A stretch of DNA of 64,000 nt, from assembly GCA_018608565.1 (NCBI GenBank), contig JABAZT010000028.1:1-64000 (forward strand), read 5' to 3'. The first letter of the stretch is position 1; every line of letters starts with the position of its first letter. The translations under genes were made by a program, and so were the position numbers. Shown here one piece after another: positions 7,538 through 16,612 of this stretch. Under the pieces are notes generated by a model, which worked only from the letters and a program-made list of their open reading frames with translations, made no database searches and had not been told where the DNA came from. Source of the stretch: Candidatus Altimarinota bacterium. GTDB lineage: Bacteria > Patescibacteriota > Gracilibacteria > UBA4473.

Positions 7538-8614
7538 TCAAACTAATACTGGAAAAAGCGCAGCTTTAATTTGCTGAGGTGCATTAAGCTCTAATACCCC
7601 TCTAATCTGTATATCACTCAAACCTCTATCTGAAAGTGAATCCCCGATCTTATAGAAATCCCCTGCACTCTCTACCCCAATCATCTCGAATGACGCCACA
7701 CCACAATAATCATCGCCAATACAAACCTGATCTACTCCTCCATCCTGAATAATTTTATCAATACATTCGGCGATTTCATCTATCTCAGAGAAAAATGGGA
7801 ACGTTACACACGAACCAATAGTCCCTCCTTTTTTTATCAAACGTTTTTTTTCTTTTTCCCCCAGAGCTCGTTCGGATTCACCCCCACGCCAATATTTCTC
7901 TGTCGTTCCATGGCTATAAAACACTAAATGCCCACATCCCAAAACCTCTGCGATATCCATTATATCTCGACGTGTATTTTTTCCAGAATGAGCCAGATCT
8001 ATAATTAGGTTATTCTCAAATAAATATTCGGCCGCATTCCTTCCTAATGAGGTTAATCCACTTGAATTAGCCAATGGGGAATCTGAGTCATACTGAAATC
8101 CAAATAACTTCACTCCAGCCCTTACTAATCTTATCAAATCAGTCATTGATCCTATAAGATGAGCGCCTCCCTCAAGCCCCATCACAAAACTACCAGTTTC
8201 CTCCATATCCGCTTCACAATTTACGAGTGTTACCCCATCCCTGATCCCCATTTCTCTATAATGATCGATTAACTCAAACATCTTCTCTCTCCGAATTACG
8301 TTGGTGTTCGGTTTTTTCGGTTTTGAAAACGCCTCCTCATCAAAAACAGAAACTACCAGACTCCGGTATCTAATAGCTATTGCCCGTGCCACGATCGTAA
8401 TATAGTTTTCCCAAGACAGATTATGTATATCGCCAAACTCTTCAGCAACCTGCTCAATACTAACCCCAAACTGCTCAAGACGATATATTACTGATCGAAT
8501 ACGAGGATCGTATCGACTCAGATCTTCTCGTAACTCCCCTATTTTCATTTTTGGTACAAATGGGTCTCCGTGTAGTGATGAATAGAGTGGAGATGGTTTT
8601 ATAATCATAATCAA
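7538..8614 (-). CDS. M19 (membrane dipeptidase-like) metallopeptidase
   Basis: Peptidase family M19, a zinc TIM-barrel that cleaves dipeptides, including D-amino-acid-containing ones in many bacteria. Visible landmarks are a likely first metal motif HGD near the N-terminus, the bridging glutamate region GLEGG, the SPLANSSGLTSLGR segment typical of the family, IIDLAHSG, a metal histidine in FYSHGT, and IGDDYCG in place of IGSDFDG. The length of 358 aa is normal. No signal peptide or lipobox is seen, so it is cytoplasmic. An SD-like GGAG stands 7 nt before the ATG, unlike the leaderless genes around it. A role in turning over muropeptide fragments is inference. Confidence 0.8.
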   Translation of the reverse strand: MIMIIKPSPLYSSLHGDPFVPKMKIGELREDLSRYDPRIRSVIYRLEQFGVSIEQVAEEFGDIHNLSWENYITIVARAIAIRYRSLVVSVFDEEAFSKPKKPNTNVIRREKMFELIDHYREMGIRDGVTLVNCEADMEETGSFVMGLEGGAHLIGSMTDLIRLVRAGVKLFGFQYDSDSPLANSSGLTSLGRNAAEYLFENNLIIDLAHSGKNTRRDIMDIAEVLGCGHLVFYSHGTTEKYWRGGESERALGEKEKKRLIKKGGTIGSCVTFPFFSEIDEIAECIDKIIQDGGVDQVCIGDDYCGVASFEMIGVESAGDFYKIGDSLSDRGLSDIQIRGVLELNAPQQIKAALFPVLV

Positions 8615-8718
8615 TCTCCTTTATTACGATAAAGTAATACAAATCAGATCAAAGTAAATAAATAAGTTTTAATACGAAATCTGAAAAAATAATTATAGAT
8701 TATTTTTGCCGCTTCCTC

Positions 8719-9222
8719 TCACTTTTTCTCAAACCGCCAAAACCCTATTACTCCGCTGAGAAAAAAGAACGTATTAGCCAACATTCCTACATACGTCCAA
8801 ATCATAATATCATAGATAAGCCACCCAAGTGTTCCACAGATCACCAATATCCGCATCAATCGATCTGTAGCCACAAAACTAGAAAAAATAATAAAGAGTG
8901 AAGAAATAAGTGCTAACACACTCACATACCAAAGCTCCCACGTATACCAAGCCACGAGGACATTGAGTACTACGAAAAGCCAAAGAATCCATCGTGCCTT
9001 AGAAAAAATAGCCACCACAAAACGAAGTGATCCGGTCATCGACATCAATGCCGCGACTATCGCTCCCAATAACCAAAAATGTGCAGCCCAGAACAAGTTA
9101 CACAATGCATACGCCACAAGCATCTGCCATCGATGCTTAAATTGTGGTCCACATATCGCAATTACGGCGCCTATGGCTCCAAGGATTTGAGACAATAGAT
9201 ATGGATCAATTTCAAAGTTCAT
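8719..9222 (-). CDS. YgjV-family inner membrane protein
   Basis: Small membrane protein of 167 aa with five to six hydrophobic helices. The N-terminal LLSQILGAIGAV, the following Q-x-K-H/R segment and the HFWLLGA segment match the YgjV family, whose function is not established. The track starts at an upstream TTG, but that region contains the promoter, so the ATG at 9222 is used. Confidence 0.7.
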   Translation of the reverse strand: MNFEIDPYLLSQILGAIGAVIAICGPQFKHRWQMLVAYALCNLFWAAHFWLLGAIVAALMSMTGSLRFVVAIFSKARWILWLFVVLNVLVAWYTWELWYVSVLALISSLFIIFSSFVATDRLMRILVICGTLGWLIYDIMIWTYVGMLANTFFFLSGVIGFWRFEKK

Positions 9223-9228
9223 TACTTG

Positions 9229-9255
9229 ATTATACCACAACAATACTTCAGTCAA
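9229..9255 (-). promoter_or_regulatory. Promoter of the ygjV-like gene
   Basis: On the minus strand TTGACT is followed after 15 nt by TGG-TATAAT, an extended -10 box. Only 6 nt separate the -10 box from the ATG at 9222, so the transcript should be leaderless. This placement decides the start codon. Confidence 0.65.
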
Positions 9256-9312
9256 AACCCCAAGAACAAAACCTATTCTATTTTTATAAAAAACGTATAG
9301 TCGATCTCGACT

Positions 9313-10908
9313 ATGGCACCATTACTTTTCATCGGACTTATTGGACTCTTGCTTGCACTCTCGGTGCGAACCCTTCTCTGGCATCTACAAAACTGGCAGA
9401 TCCGAGAATATAGACTTGATCGGATGTTCTCCTACCTGAGAACCAAACAAGGATTCTGGGGACTTTTTACACTTTGGTTTAAGCCAGGATTTCTTCCTCG
9501 ACCAAAACGAAGTGGTAGAATTATACTTATAGTCCTCATCACACTAGGACTTTTTTGTAGCATCACCTTTATTTTTATACACATCATCGAGTTTATACTT
9601 ACGTTCAATAGCCATATTGATAATCCAAAAAACTGCATCCAAGATATTTCACTTCCCGGATGCCAATTACTCACCAACTCAGACCTCTTTAATCTAAAGA
9701 ATAGTCTCCTAATAGCACTCACAATTGCACTACTTATCAACGAACGTCTCATCTGGATCTTTACGACTATTGGAGTTTTTCTTTCTGCTATCCCTGTAAA
9801 ATTCCAAAGAAAAAGAATCTTTGCCCATGCGAAACAGATCATCGATAATGCCCCCTCAAATATAACTAAAATTGGAATCTCTGGATCGTATGGAAAGTCC
9901 TCTACCAAAGAAATACTCTATCACCTACTTACTTCCGAATATGGAAAAGAGGCTGTTCTCTACAATGCTGAAAACAATAATAACGAACTCGCTATTGCTC
10001 GACTAATAATAGCCAATAAGGATTTCTTTAACTCAAAACAATCTAAAGTTTTCCTCTTTGAAACTGGCGCCTACAAACGTGGAGAAATCAAACAAATCAC
10101 CGACGTTGTACGACCTGAGATAGGTATACTAACAGGACTCAACGAACAACACATCGAGCTCTTCGGCTCTATCCGAAATATTCAACTCGCTGAATTTGAG
10201 CTTGCCGAAAGCTGTACAAAAAAAGTGTTCTTTAATGCTGACAGTGATCTTGCAGCTGAAATATTCGCTGATAAAGAAATCGAAGCCGTAAAAATCCCCA
10301 TCACCAAAACTGCGGCTCAAAATATAGAATCATCTGATCATGAGACTCTTTTTGATGTCTATGGTGAGCGATTTATGATTCCATGGCCTGGAGAATTTTT
10401 TGTCCAAAATGCACTCCTGGGGATAGAAACCGCACGAGAACTAGGTATCAGCCCTAAAAAACTGAAAGAATATCTTTCAAATATTGCTCCTCACAAGAGG
10501 GCTCTTCACTCAAAAACACTTACTATCTCAAACAATTCTATAAAAGTTTTATTTGATCTTTATTCTCAAAATCCAGATGGAACGCTTCGAGCGATTGATC
10601 ATCTCGCCCAATCTGAAGGACAAAAAATATTCATCGGAATGCCACTCCTAGAGCTTGGCACATATTCAAAACCAATTCATGAACAAATTTTTAGATCACT
10701 AAAAGATCTCAACGCCACGGTCTACTGGCTTAAAAAAGATCATCACAAGCTTGGGACTAAAATACTGGGAGAAAAATTTCACCTCATTAATCCCCGAAAA
10801 CCAAAAGACGTAACTAAAATTCAAGAACTATTAACTATCAACCATAAACCATCAGCCATCCTCCTCGAAGGTCGAATTCCTCAAAATATTCTAAATCTCT
10901 TCAAATAA
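9313..10908 (+). CDS. Membrane-anchored Mur-ligase-like protein (MurF-like)
   Basis: The central and C-terminal regions are a Mur ligase: ATP-binding loop GISGSYGKSSTKE (about residue 196), the EN-N-N-E and GxYKRGEI segments, ILTGLNEQHIELFGS and a C-terminal domain. These enzymes join amino acids or peptides to UDP-MurNAc precursors. The usual N-terminal UDP-binding domain is replaced by about 180 residues with four hydrophobic helices (near residues 2-22, 67-95, 130-148 and 150-166). The ligase is therefore probably tethered to the membrane and may act on a lipid-linked or non-UDP substrate. It is 1 nt overlapped with the next gene, implying translational coupling. A TATAGT box 11 nt before the ATG implies a near-leaderless mRNA. 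Confidence 0.78.
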   Translation: MAPLLFIGLIGLLLALSVRTLLWHLQNWQIREYRLDRMFSYLRTKQGFWGLFTLWFKPGFLPRPKRSGRIILIVLITLGLFCSITFIFIHIIEFILTFNSHIDNPKNCIQDISLPGCQLLTNSDLFNLKNSLLIALTIALLINERLIWIFTTIGVFLSAIPVKFQRKRIFAHAKQIIDNAPSNITKIGISGSYGKSSTKEILYHLLTSEYGKEAVLYNAENNNNELAIARLIIANKDFFNSKQSKVFLFETGAYKRGEIKQITDVVRPEIGILTGLNEQHIELFGSIRNIQLAEFELAESCTKKVFFNADSDLAAEIFADKEIEAVKIPITKTAAQNIESSDHETLFDVYGERFMIPWPGEFFVQNALLGIETARELGISPKKLKEYLSNIAPHKRALHSKTLTISNNSIKVLFDLYSQNPDGTLRAIDHLAQSEGQKIFIGMPLLELGTYSKPIHEQIFRSLKDLNATVYWLKKDHHKLGTKILGEKFHLINPRKPKDVTKIQELLTINHKPSAILLEGRIPQNILNLFK

Positions 10909-12095
10909 TGAAGAAGCTTCTTTCAAACCAAATCTCTCCCAACTTACTTTTATCAGATGCACTCTATCTCTGGGGACGACTTCCATTCATCTGGAGAAAG
11001 AAACAATTGGATTTTTCATCTGAGCTTCAAACCGAAAATTACCTTCTGACAAATTCGGCTAGAACGGCACTAGCGCTTATTATCCAACATATGAAAATTT
11101 CTAAGCATAAAACGATTGGAATTCCTGCATTTTGTTGCTCGGTTATGGCGACGCCGTTTCTTACGGCTGGATATCAGATCCAATGGCTTGATACAGATAA
11201 AAACGGACTGATCGATCCATCTGAAGTAACGAAATATACTAATACCCTCGGAGCCGTCCTCATTCCTCATATATTTGGACAACTTGCACCCGTCTCTGAA
11301 ATCGTAGACATCTGTAAATCTGCTGAAATTATAACGATCGAGGATTGCGCGCATCACATCCCTCCTTGTCAAAGGGTGCCTGGGGGGGATTTACTCACAG
11401 ACTATCGTATATATTCATTTGGACGAGAAAAAGTCCTCTCTTGCGTCTCTGGTGGTGCACTTGTATGGAACAACAAATCAATCTTAATTTCTCCCCTTGT
11501 TAAGGGGGAGGCAGAGGGGGTTTTGTCTAGACCAAAAACAACCTGGACTCTCGCTCATATGCTTCAACCCCTCATCTATTCACTCGCTCTTCCTTGGTGG
11601 TATCAAGGTGGGAAAATTATTCCGAGCGTTGCACAGAAACTCAAACTACTCCCAAAAGCCGTTACTCCATCTGAGAAAAAAGGAGTCGAAGATTTTCCAC
11701 AATCTACGCTCCCCTACCCCCTCCAAAAACTCCTCAAACGGCAATGGAGAAAACATACAAAAACTTTTTCTCATAGACAAGAAATAGCAAAATCATGGAA
11801 CGAAAAATTATCCAAAATTTATCCACAATCAGAAATAATAATTCCTCCAAATTCTCTGCGAGTAATTTTAAAACTCCCTAACCTCTCAAAGAAAGATGAG
11901 TTGATGCAATACTACAAACAAAAAGGCCTGCTACTCAATGACTGGGATGGAGTGCCAATTAGTCCTCCTGGATTAAATTTAGAGAAATTTGGATACAGTC
12001 TTGGACAGTGCCCAAACGCAGAACAATACGCCCAATCACAGATTACATTTCCGACGAGTATGAGGGTTAAAGAGAAATATTTGAAGAAACTATAA
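10908..12095 (+). CDS. DegT/DnrJ/EryC1-family PLP-dependent aminotransferase-like protein
   Basis: PLP-fold enzyme of the sugar-aminotransferase family (395 aa). Family features are LTNSARTAL near residue 47, IPAFCCSVMATPF, LIPHIFGQLAP, the PLP-ring aspartate in ITIEDCAHH and the likely PLP lysine in YSFGREKVLSCVSGGAL. These enzymes aminate nucleotide-activated sugars for glycans. The start codon overlaps the last base of the upstream Mur-ligase-like stop (TAATG), so the two are coupled and probably serve one cell-envelope task. Two stretches, PPCQRVPGGDLL and ISPLVKGEAEGVLSR, are encoded by palindromic elements and look like in-frame insertions. Confidence 0.78.
   Translation: MKKLLSNQISPNLLLSDALYLWGRLPFIWRKKQLDFSSELQTENYLLTNSARTALALIIQHMKISKHKTIGIPAFCCSVMATPFLTAGYQIQWLDTDKNGLIDPSEVTKYTNTLGAVLIPHIFGQLAPVSEIVDICKSAEIITIEDCAHHIPPCQRVPGGDLLTDYRIYSFGREKVLSCVSGGALVWNNKSILISPLVKGEAEGVLSRPKTTWTLAHMLQPLIYSLALPWWYQGGKIIPSVAQKLKLLPKAVTPSEKKGVEDFPQSTLPYPLQKLLKRQWRKHTKTFSHRQEIAKSWNEKLSKIYPQSEIIIPPNSLRVILKLPNLSKKDELMQYYKQKGLLLNDWDGVPISPPGLNLEKFGYSLGQCPNAEQYAQSQITFPTSMRVKEKYLKKL
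11360..11393. repeat. Palindromic element inside the degT-like gene, copy 1
   Basis: CCTCCTTGTCAAAGGG plus TGCCTGGGGGGGATTT matches the pattern of the element 128 bp downstream (CCTTGTTAAGGGGGAGGC then GGGGGTTTT). It adds residues between the EDCAHH motif and the PLP-lysine motif. Confidence 0.5.
11488..11525. repeat. Palindromic element inside the degT-like gene, copy 2
   Basis: CTCCCCTTGTTAAGGGGGAG followed by GCAGAGGGGGTTTT. The first part is a near-perfect palindrome. Its reverse complement aligns with the element in the murL-like gene at 40884-40920. It is translated as SPLVKGEAEGV without breaking the frame. Confidence 0.65.
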
Positions 12096-12758
12096 TTCTT
12101 TTACCATCAAGAGACTTGGTGCTTTGTCTGGTGAGACACCCGTCACTATATCTAAAACTTTATACCCAGCACCTAGAAATAACTCTGCTGAATAAGATCC
12201 AGTCCATGCATGAGTATAAATAGTTGTATGTTTACTTTTTTTTGCTTGAATCTCCCAATGAGACAAAAGATGATTCCCACCCCCCTGAACCGAAGAGAAA
12301 ACAAGCGGAATATATCCTGAATTATCAAGATCATGAATTTCAACTTCGGGAGAAAAATCCTCAACCTTATCAATAAAGTGTTCCAACATCGAGTAAGCAA
12401 TAACCCCATTAACATGCCCTTCGGATTCTAGAGTAAGAGCGTTACTTGAACTACAAACTTGGAAAACTACTTCTGAAAAACCTTTCTGCATTGCATAAAG
12501 GGCATTTAATCGTGGCCCCCTTTTTTGAAACAAGTCATCTGACTTAGTAAGTATACTAAACTTATCAGACAACTCAGTAGTCCCTGACTCTCCATTAACT
12601 TTAATTTTTCTCAATAGATCCTTCAAACGTTGATTTCTATTAAAATAGAGAGGAATTTCCTCCGGATTCCCCTCTCCACCAAAAAATTCTTCTATCTGTC
12701 TATTTAAACCATCTTTATCTCTTTCCTCATATGGTCTAATTTCAAAATTATATCCCAT
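12090..12758 (-). CDS. Putative GNAT-like acetyltransferase, 222 aa
   Basis: Soluble protein whose start (EIRPYEERDKDGL) and end (AELFLGAGYKVLDIV, like the C-terminal GF/GY strand of GNATs) suggest a GCN5-related N-acetyltransferase fold. The acetyl-CoA loop is not clear, so the call is tentative. It converges on the degT-like gene with a 6-bp overlap. It is upstream of nothing obvious in its own direction. It is weakly similar in layout to the GNAT at 14180. Confidence 0.5.
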   Translation of the reverse strand: MGYNFEIRPYEERDKDGLNRQIEEFFGGEGNPEEIPLYFNRNQRLKDLLRKIKVNGESGTTELSDKFSILTKSDDLFQKRGPRLNALYAMQKGFSEVVFQVCSSSNALTLESEGHVNGVIAYSMLEHFIDKVEDFSPEVEIHDLDNSGYIPLVFSSVQGGGNHLLSHWEIQAKKSKHTTIYTHAWTGSYSAELFLGAGYKVLDIVTGVSPDKAPSLLMVKEL

Positions 12759-12804
12759 ACACCACTAATAACTCTCCTGCTCAAAAAGTCAATTAGCATT
12801 AGGC

Positions 12805-14142
12805 TTACTTACTAAACTCCTGATAAAATGCCTTTACGGTCTCAATCCCTTTGAAAAACCCATCCACACTCAAATGCTCATCTGGCGCATGAATTGCATC
12901 TGACTCAAGTCCAAACCCAAGTAATATGACCGGCAAACCTAATTCTTCTTCAAAATACGAAACAATTGGAATACTTCCCCCGGTTCTCACTGGAGAAGGA
13001 ACTTTCCCATACCCAGACTCTATGGCTTTAGATGCTGCACGAAATCCAGGACTATCTAGATCTGTAACCCAAGGCTTACTCACACCACAATATCTCAAAT
13101 TGTATTCCACCGACTTTGGCATTTTTTGTTTTACATAATCATTGATCAAATTTTGTGTTCTAAATGGATCTTGTCCCTTTGCCAACCGAAAACTAAATTT
13201 AGCCTCTGCACTTGATGGAATAACGGTTTTCGTCCCCTCCTCCATATATCCCCCGACAATTCCATGCACATCAAATGATGGCCAATAGCCTGTTTTCTCC
13301 AAGAAACTGACTCTTGGATCTCCCAAGAAATCTATCTCCCCTATATCACTCCCAAATGCCTCAATATCAAATGGAATCTGTGATATCTGCACACTTTCCT
13401 GAAGACTCACCATATCCAGATCATCATAAAACCCTGGAATCAAAATCCGTCCGTCCTCTCCCTGCATTCCTCCTAAAAATTGATTTAGAATATTGAGTGG
13501 GTTTATAACCGCGCCCCCATAAACCCCTGAATGCATATCTCGCTTGGCCCCCTTTACCAGTAACTGGAAATAGGCGATTCCTCGCATCCCTACATCAATA
13601 GTTGGGTCTTCATAGCTCAACATACCCGTATCGGATATCAAGCATATATCAGCACTCAGCATGTCCTTGTATTCATCACAGAAAATCTCCAAATTTCCAG
13701 CATAGGCTTCTTCTTCTCCCTCAATAACAAATTTCACATTACAGCACAGCGAGTTTTCCTCTATCATTTCCTCCACCGCCTTCATCTGGATAAAGGCCTG
13801 CCCCTTGTCATCACTCGCTCCACGCGCATAAACCTTCCCATTTCGAATCTCAGGCTCAAAGGCTGGATTTGTCCATTCGTTTGCTGGATCTGCCGGCTGC
13901 ACATCATAGTGCCCGTAGACAAGAATCGTTGGAAGTTTTGGATCAATTATTTTTTCGGCATATACGATAGGATTTCCAGCGGTTTTATAAGCTTTTACTT
14001 TATCTAACCCAATTGAGTTAAAATATCCTTCCACCCAATCAGCACCAGCCACACAAGCTGAAAAATACTTTGGATCAGTGCTTATTGATGGAATAGCTAA
14101 AAATTCAAATAATTGTTCGAGTGTTTTTTCTTTATTTTTCAT
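12805..14142 (-). CDS. M20-family dipeptidase
   Basis: Zinc-dependent dipeptidase of the M20 family (445 aa, carnosinase/PepV-like length). Metal and catalytic motifs are in order: VYGHYDVQP (zinc histidine and catalytic aspartate), ARGASDDKGQ (bridging aspartate), EGEEEA (general base and zinc glutamates), SDTGML and a C-terminal DAIHAPDEH with the last zinc histidine. The dimerisation domain lies between. No signal peptide is present, so it is cytoplasmic and likely serves peptide scavenging. It shares its direction with the GNAT genes on both sides. Confidence 0.88.
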   Translation of the reverse strand: MKNKEKTLEQLFEFLAIPSISTDPKYFSACVAGADWVEGYFNSIGLDKVKAYKTAGNPIVYAEKIIDPKLPTILVYGHYDVQPADPANEWTNPAFEPEIRNGKVYARGASDDKGQAFIQMKAVEEMIEENSLCCNVKFVIEGEEEAYAGNLEIFCDEYKDMLSADICLISDTGMLSYEDPTIDVGMRGIAYFQLLVKGAKRDMHSGVYGGAVINPLNILNQFLGGMQGEDGRILIPGFYDDLDMVSLQESVQISQIPFDIEAFGSDIGEIDFLGDPRVSFLEKTGYWPSFDVHGIVGGYMEEGTKTVIPSSAEAKFSFRLAKGQDPFRTQNLINDYVKQKMPKSVEYNLRYCGVSKPWVTDLDSPGFRAASKAIESGYGKVPSPVRTGGSIPIVSYFEEELGLPVILLGFGLESDAIHAPDEHLSVDGFFKGIETVKAFYQEFSK

Positions 14143-14179
14143 TGATTTGATTCTCCTCTCAAAATAAAGTTCGTCAATA

Positions 14180-14779
14180 CTAATCCAGAGTCAACTCTAA
14201 CATCTGAGCTCCTTCAAATGAAGAAACATCTGAATATCTCCTCAATACAGAATCCCTAGAATCTCTATAGGTAACAGACTTAAATCCAATTTTTTTCATC
14301 AAGTCCGACGAATAAGATCCCCCCCAGACGACTACGTATATTTTTTTTATTCCTCGATCTTTTGCGATTCCTATTCGCTCCATGGTCAATTTTGTTCCAA
14401 TCCCACAACGATTATACTCCTCTGCTGGATCCCTTATGGCAATTGTAAGAAACATGCTGGGAACTACTAAATCAACTCCATCCGCTCGATACCTTGACAC
14501 CATTTCATCCTCCAAATCATCAAGGATATTAAATCCTGATACTCCTAAAAGCTCATCATTGAATGTTAAAACTAATCCTTCATCCGAGAAATTAGGACTT
14601 ACAATCCTCGTTACCTGCTCTACAAATGAAGTTTTTATAAATGCTAAATTTAATTCTGCTTGTTTTCGATCTACTCCATTATATATTGGAAACTTATCTG
14701 GATCATCAAATGTATTATAAATAATGTCCAACAAGTCATCAAAATCTGTTTCTATTGGCGGTCTAATATCAACACTCAT
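14180..14779 (-). CDS. GNAT-family N-acetyltransferase
   Basis: Acetyltransferase of 199 aa. It begins with a GNAT-like strand (DIRPPIETDFDDLLDII), and the acetyl-CoA pyrophosphate loop RCGIGTKL near residue 135 is followed by KKIYVVVWGGSYSSDLMKKIGF, the typical end of the fold. The substrate is unknown. The track starts at an upstream GTG; the ATG at 14779 (MSVDIRPP) is preferred because a TATTGT box stands 7 nt before it. Confidence 0.75.
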   Translation of the reverse strand: MSVDIRPPIETDFDDLLDIIYNTFDDPDKFPIYNGVDRKQAELNLAFIKTSFVEQVTRIVSPNFSDEGLVLTFNDELLGVSGFNILDDLEDEMVSRYRADGVDLVVPSMFLTIAIRDPAEEYNRCGIGTKLTMERIGIAKDRGIKKIYVVVWGGSYSSDLMKKIGFKSVTYRDSRDSVLRRYSDVSSFEGAQMLELTLD

Positions 14780-14859
14780 CAACGACACAATAAAATATTA
14801 CAGAATAATTGCAATTATTTTGAATTCTGTTTTTGTACCCAATACATAAAGTGGGAACT

Positions 14860-15918
14860 ATGAAAGTAGAAATAAAACAAATCACCGCCTCAGAACTTCA
14901 AACTTTTTATAAAAATTTTGAAAACGAAAAAACTTTTCTTCAATCAGGAACTTATGGTCAGTGGCGAGAATCCATCGGTGAAACTATTTTTTACTATGGG
15001 GTTTTTGAGGATCAGAAACTAATCGGAACGGCGTTGTTTCAGAAAATAAAATCAAGGTTCAAAACCTATCTACATTGTCCTCATGGACCACTGATCGGAC
15101 TACATAGACATAACCCACAAGCCAAAGACACCATCTGGGAAATGTTCCTATCAGCCTATAAGAAACTAGGGAAAACTGAAAAATGTGACCTAATTCGGAT
15201 ATCTCCTATTCAAAGAGAAATACTGATTCAAAATCAAGATAAACCAATCATAAACCCGCTCAAGAAGACACTTCATAAATGCAGATTTACCCCAGCTGCA
15301 ACACATCTAATAAATCCTGAATTGACTTGGGTATTGGATATTGATCGTCCTCTAGAAGATGTTCTCAAGACGATGAAAAAATCAACAAGATACGAGATCA
15401 ACCGAATTGAAAAATGTGGCATAAAAGTTTCTCATGGAAATGCTGATACTGATCTCGATGTATTTTGGGAACTCCATAGCGAAACGGTAAAACGGCAGGG
15501 ATTTGTTCCATTCCCTCGATCACAGACAGAAAAACAACTAAAAGCTTTTGGAGATAACTGTTTTATTTTCAATGCCGAAATTGAACAAAAAAATTACTCA
15601 AGCTCGATCATCATATTTGACGACAATGCTGGATACTATCATCAAGGTGCTTCCACCTACTGCAAGCTCCCCTGCTCTCATGCAACACTTTGGGAAGCTA
15701 TTAAATTTGCTCAGGAACGAGGATGCAAAGAATTTAATTTTTGGGGCGTTTCTCCTGAAGAAAATAAAAAACATCCGTGGCATGGACTCTCTAAGTTCAA
15801 ACGAGGATTTGGTGGTGTCGAAAGAGAATATATCCACGTCCATGATTTTGAGATAACACCTAAGGCCAAACTTAATCGACTCATCGAATGGCATCGAAAG
15901 CGAAAACGGAAATATTAA
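14860..15918 (+). CDS. FemX/FemAB-family peptidyltransferase
   Basis: Two tandem GNAT-like domains of the FemAB type (352 aa), which move amino acids from aminoacyl-tRNA onto peptidoglycan precursors to make interpeptide bridges. Typical features are the early SGTYGQWRE segment, the WVLDIDRPLEDVLKTMKKSTRYEINR motif, and near the C-terminus SHATLWEAIKFAQERGCKEFNFWGV and LSKFKRGFGGVEREYIH. The track begins at a TTG; the ATG at 14860 (MKVEIKQI) fits better. Its presence supports a peptidoglycan with cross-bridges. It converges with the next gene, with a 4-bp overlap. Confidence 0.87.
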   Translation: MKVEIKQITASELQTFYKNFENEKTFLQSGTYGQWRESIGETIFYYGVFEDQKLIGTALFQKIKSRFKTYLHCPHGPLIGLHRHNPQAKDTIWEMFLSAYKKLGKTEKCDLIRISPIQREILIQNQDKPIINPLKKTLHKCRFTPAATHLINPELTWVLDIDRPLEDVLKTMKKSTRYEINRIEKCGIKVSHGNADTDLDVFWELHSETVKRQGFVPFPRSQTEKQLKAFGDNCFIFNAEIEQKNYSSSIIIFDDNAGYYHQGASTYCKLPCSHATLWEAIKFAQERGCKEFNFWGVSPEENKKHPWHGLSKFKRGFGGVEREYIHVHDFEITPKAKLNRLIEWHRKRKRKY

Positions 15919-16511
15919 AGATCCCTGCCCTCTATCCAGGTAGTTATCAAGTATGCTGCATACTCGGGTAAAAAACTAAGATCAGTTGATCTAGCCCAAA
16001 CGTGACTTTCTGCAGGAGATTCATACGGACCAGCTACCCCCAAATCAATAAGTCGATCCCAAACCGCGACTGCATTCATTCTTTCTCCAGCCTCTGAAGG
16101 CTCTGTTTTAGTAATAAACTTAGATTTTGGAAAACTCAGAAGAGGGTATACATACGTAGCGATCCCAACTCCAACACCACGAATTGCAGAATCTAATCCC
16201 ACAGCTGAATCAATCTCCAAATACCCAGACCTAAGTGGAAAAATATCCCATATCTTTCGTCTTCCATCACCGTCCTCCGAATCTAAAGGTCGAATAAATA
16301 CAGAACCTTCATTATCACTATTCGGCTCAATTTTTACCTGAGCCAGGCGCTCCACTCCAATAACCCGTTCTAAAAAAAATCCAATTGCTGCCACAAGTTC
16401 TTCATGTAGTTCCTCTTTTAACTCAAACTGTTCATTGGCTTTTACTCGAAATCCAGGATGATTATCCCAAAATACTTCAGCCAACTGTCTTCTTCCAAGT
16501 CTATCGCACAT
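15915..16511 (-). CDS. Hypothetical protein, 198 aa
   Basis: Not recognised. A soluble, acidic protein without membrane segment, signal peptide or known motif. It contains a region rich in D and E (LDSEDGDGRRK) and a glycine-rich hydrophobic stretch (GVGVGIATYVYPLL). A TATACT box lies one base before the ATG, so the true start may be a little further in. It overlaps the convergent femX stop by 4 bp. Confidence 0.55.
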   Translation of the reverse strand: MCDRLGRRQLAEVFWDNHPGFRVKANEQFELKEELHEELVAAIGFFLERVIGVERLAQVKIEPNSDNEGSVFIRPLDSEDGDGRRKIWDIFPLRSGYLEIDSAVGLDSAIRGVGVGIATYVYPLLSFPKSKFITKTEPSEAGERMNAVAVWDRLIDLGVAGPYESPAESHVWARSTDLSFLPEYAAYLITTWIEGRDL

Positions 16512-16612
16512 AAGTATAAAATAGCCACTAATTATGAATTGTAAAGTTTCATAAAAAACAAAAAAGACTAGGTTCTTAAATGCGTAACTGCTTAGATTCT
16601 AAATTATCCCCT

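Noticed and set aside
9223-9255. The TTG start of the ygjV-like ORF
   Set aside because: The extension overlaps the promoter, so it cannot be in the mRNA. The ATG at 9222 is used.
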